This document shows positions 61,845-64,000 of a DNA stretch of 64,000 nt, piece by piece. Position 1 is the stretch's first letter. Each line of letters begins with the position of its first letter. The notes under the pieces were generated by a model that was not told where the DNA came from, searched no databases, and worked only from the letters and a program-made list of their open reading frames with translations. The position numbers and the translations under genes are program-made. The DNA is from Linyphia triangularis (lineage: Eukaryota > Arthropoda > Arachnida > Araneae > Linyphiidae): assembly GCA_963978545.1 (NCBI GenBank), contig OZ021722.1:186001-250000 (forward strand). The letters are read 5' to 3'.

Positions 61845-62005
61845 TATAAGGACGACCCTAATATCCATGTTCGAGTCGATGAAACCAAAAACGAAGTAGA
61901 AACTTTATTTGGTAAAGATAAAAATCCTGAATGTGTAGTATCTTTAAATTCAAGTTCAGAGATAATATCCCAACTTGAGGATTCAAATGAACAATTTAGT
62001 GTTAA
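61845..62005 (+). pseudogene. Unrecognised coding-like fragment cut off by a Mutator-like end
   Basis: The frame open over 61,821-62,030 (DDPNIHVRVDETKNEVETLF, then SLNSSSEIISQLEDSNEQFS) has a charged, protein-like composition unusual for this AT-rich region. It enters the terminal repeat of Mutator-like copy 2 at about 62,006 and stops soon after. I do not recognise it. It could be a fragment of another mobile element or of a host exon; too short to decide. Confidence 0.35.
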
Positions 62006-62888
62006 GGTGTGCCCTACAAATCACAAATAAACCAGATTATTCAATTTTTGTTATTATTTCAAAATACTTCTTGATTCTTTAGCTTTCAAACGATACCAAC
62101 CGGGTGAAAATATTCTTAATATTTTTTAAGTTACATTAAGCATTACAGTAAAAATTTTAGTTTCTATTTCGAAATATGGCATAAACAACAGTATATTTTT
62201 AAGAACTTAACTTTAAATAATATGCTTTATGAATTAAATTAATAATTATATGTATTATTTATTTTCCTGAATGGCAACACTGTTCAACAGTAACTGTTTT
62301 GAGTTGGTGTAATTTTGTTTACTTTTGTAAGTTTCACGTGCGTTTTATTTTTCTGATTATACTGCATTATTTTAACGATTTAATTTGATTTAAAATGGGT
62401 TCAAAATCACAAAGTCAACGTAATAAAAAAAGAAAGTATCATAACTGCTTACGTCCAAGTATTTCTATTGATGTAGAAACTATTCCTGAACAAACTTCTG
62501 CTTCAATGAAAAAATTGAATAGCATTGCTGATACTCCAGCTAACAGTGACTCGCAAGGAGAGAGCTATATAGTGGAATTAGAGTGCCTGAATGTTTTAGT
62601 TTCATTATTCAATTTTTCAAACTGCGCATAAAATACATTGTTTGTGAAAAGTGATGTTTCCAAGAAAATGGGTTGCGATGTTGAACTATACCTTGCTTGC
62701 TACAACTGTGACTTTGCAAGTGAGCCTTGCACAACTTAAAAAAAACCACGGGTAGTTTTATGCTGTGAACAGGCGACGACAGATTGGATGTGGCCACCGA
62801 GAAGCTAGTCATTTCAGGGATGAACTTGCCTCCTCCACCTTCTCCAAGCAGCATATAATAACCATATCAACTAAATGTTGTTCGACAT
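62006..62888 (+). mobile_element. Mutator-like element, copy 2 (5' part)
   Basis: Plus-oriented and colinear with copy 1 from its outer end (AGGTGTGCCCTACAAATC) through the 5' coding region, stopping at about 62,888. The frame 62,395-62,631 (start ATGGGTTCAAAATCAC) encodes the N-terminal stretch with SIADTPANSDSQGESYIV. After a stop the similarity continues over Cys-rich sequence to TDWMWPPRS. It lacks the 289-bp tRNA-like SINE of copy 1 and everything beyond the first third of the transposase. Confidence 0.83.
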
Positions 62889-63057
62889 GAGCGCCCCCAG
62901 GATTATTTGCAGGGGGGAGCAGAACCATTTCGCTGGGTGCTAGACAACTTTTTATCGTTCATTTATGACAGCATAAATTAATTAATCTTTTTTCCTCCTA
63001 ATTTTAATCAGTTACATTTTTCACTCATTTTAATCATAATCATTTACATTTTAATCA

Positions 63058-63838
63058 TCTATATATTTAATAGGCAATACGTTTTTTGGGGTTAGTCCGT
63101 CCGCCTAAACTACTCAACCAATTTCATGATCAAGGTGTCATTTTAAAGGAAATAAGCTGTAGATTTGCCAAAACGTGCCAAAATAATTTATTAACACTTT
63201 ATTAATTAGTTAAATTTCAATATTTTTCATCATTAAGCTACTACAAAGCCTCAATGATTTTGAATATAAAAATGGCAACATCCTTAAGTAAACAAACCCA
63301 CTGCTCGGGGGTTCAACCAACCAACCAACCAACCGTTGCTAATTTTAAAGCTATCCTTACGTATGTAAACAACAAACCCTTTGCTAATTTTAAAGCTCTT
63401 TTTAAACTCTTCTTTTCAAAGTTGATTTTTTCTGTTTTTCTGAAGCATTTTTGTATTAGAGTAATTATTATTTTGAAGTATTTCTATCCAGAAAATGCCT
63501 CGCGTTGGACGCCGTTCTCTAACGGGGCGACTTATCAGAATAAATAAAAGATATTGGGACTGCAATGTAAGGGCATAACTAATGAAGTTTTAAGTCAGAA
63601 TGTTGGCGGATAGTATATTTAACTTTCTATTATGAAACTTGCAATTTGGGTGTTTTCTCTATTAGGCCTTACATTAAATTTATAAAAATTTGGTTAAATT
63701 TTTTATGGCTGGCAAACCTATTCGAGCGCAGCAAGATGTTTTAACCACAAATTCGAGCGGCAAAGCCGCTCAATCCGAGCGCAGCGAGGAATTTGGGGGT
63801 TGGCGAGCGTTAGCGAGCAGGGAGCGAAGTCCCCTAGT
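63058..63838 (+). mobile_element. Candidate non-autonomous Helitron
   Basis: The 781-bp segment begins TCTATATATTTAATAGGC and ends CCCCTAGT. It is preceded by A (63,057) and followed by T (63,839), matching the Helitron rule: 5' TC, 3' CTRRT, insertion between A and T, no target duplication. Near the 3' end lie the hairpins AGCGGCAAAGCCGCT and GGGAGCGAAGTCCC. There are repeated GCGAGCG words and a CAACC array. A short ATG frame (63,496-63,567, MPRVGRRSLTGR) has no recognised domain. Confidence 0.5.
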
Positions 63839-64000
63839 TTACATTTTAATTGCTTAAAAAAAAAAAAAATTTGAAATGAATACTAATTAAAAGTTTTAAA
63901 ACTAAAAGTCACAGAATGAATTTCTTGCAATTAGTTCAAATGCTGAATCAAAATTATAACATTTAAAGAGTATCTTGGATGTCATTGTTGAACAAAATTA
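63839..64000. other. AT-rich end of window
   Basis: Nothing recognised apart from an A homopolymer near 63,857-63,869. Confidence 0.5.

Overview
This is a eukaryotic window, AT-rich and dominated by transposable elements. One host gene is split into small exons with GT-AG introns. The host is an arthropod, and I infer a chelicerate (probably a spider) from the style of the THAP, ZBED-hAT, Mutator-like and tRNA-SINE fossils. No tool was available to test that placement. There is no bacterial-type operon, CRISPR array or rRNA.

Host gene: eight plus-strand exons between 33,458 and 51,213 join in frame into about 439 residues of a sodium:solute symporter of the SLC5A5/6/8/12 branch (monocarboxylate, vitamin or iodide type). 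The N-terminus is present. The last transmembrane segments and C-tail were not found before the window ends. The introns hold most of the repeats.

Layout. 1-1,780: homopolymers and simple repeats. 1,782-8,899: a nearly complete Ty3/gypsy retrotransposon with two LTRs and gag-pol broken once. 9,000-22,000: AT-rich sequence with minisatellites (17 bp, 148 bp, 145 bp), dispersed repeats, one SINE and one MITE. 22,190-22,830: THAP fossil. 23,691-25,228: two inverted-repeat elements. 25,800-32,250: a Ty1/copia fossil with a 3 kb DNA transposon and a SINE nested in it. 33,458-51,213: the SLC5 gene; its introns contain a gypsy scrap, a THAP-bearing element, a 39-bp minisatellite, a 137-bp tandem array, and a hAT element nested in a Mutator-like element. 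51,650-58,460: LTR-like, fold-back, piggyBac-like and Tc1 fold-back elements. 59,400-60,840: a second copia fossil split by a SINE. 61,845-63,838: a second Mutator-like copy and a Helitron-like candidate.

The nesting lets insertions be ordered. Five copies of one tRNA-derived SINE each have 13-15 bp target duplications, and four of the five lie inside other mobile elements, so the SINE was active late. A second tRNA-like SINE is present in one Mutator-like copy and absent from the other, which gives a filled and an empty site in the same window.
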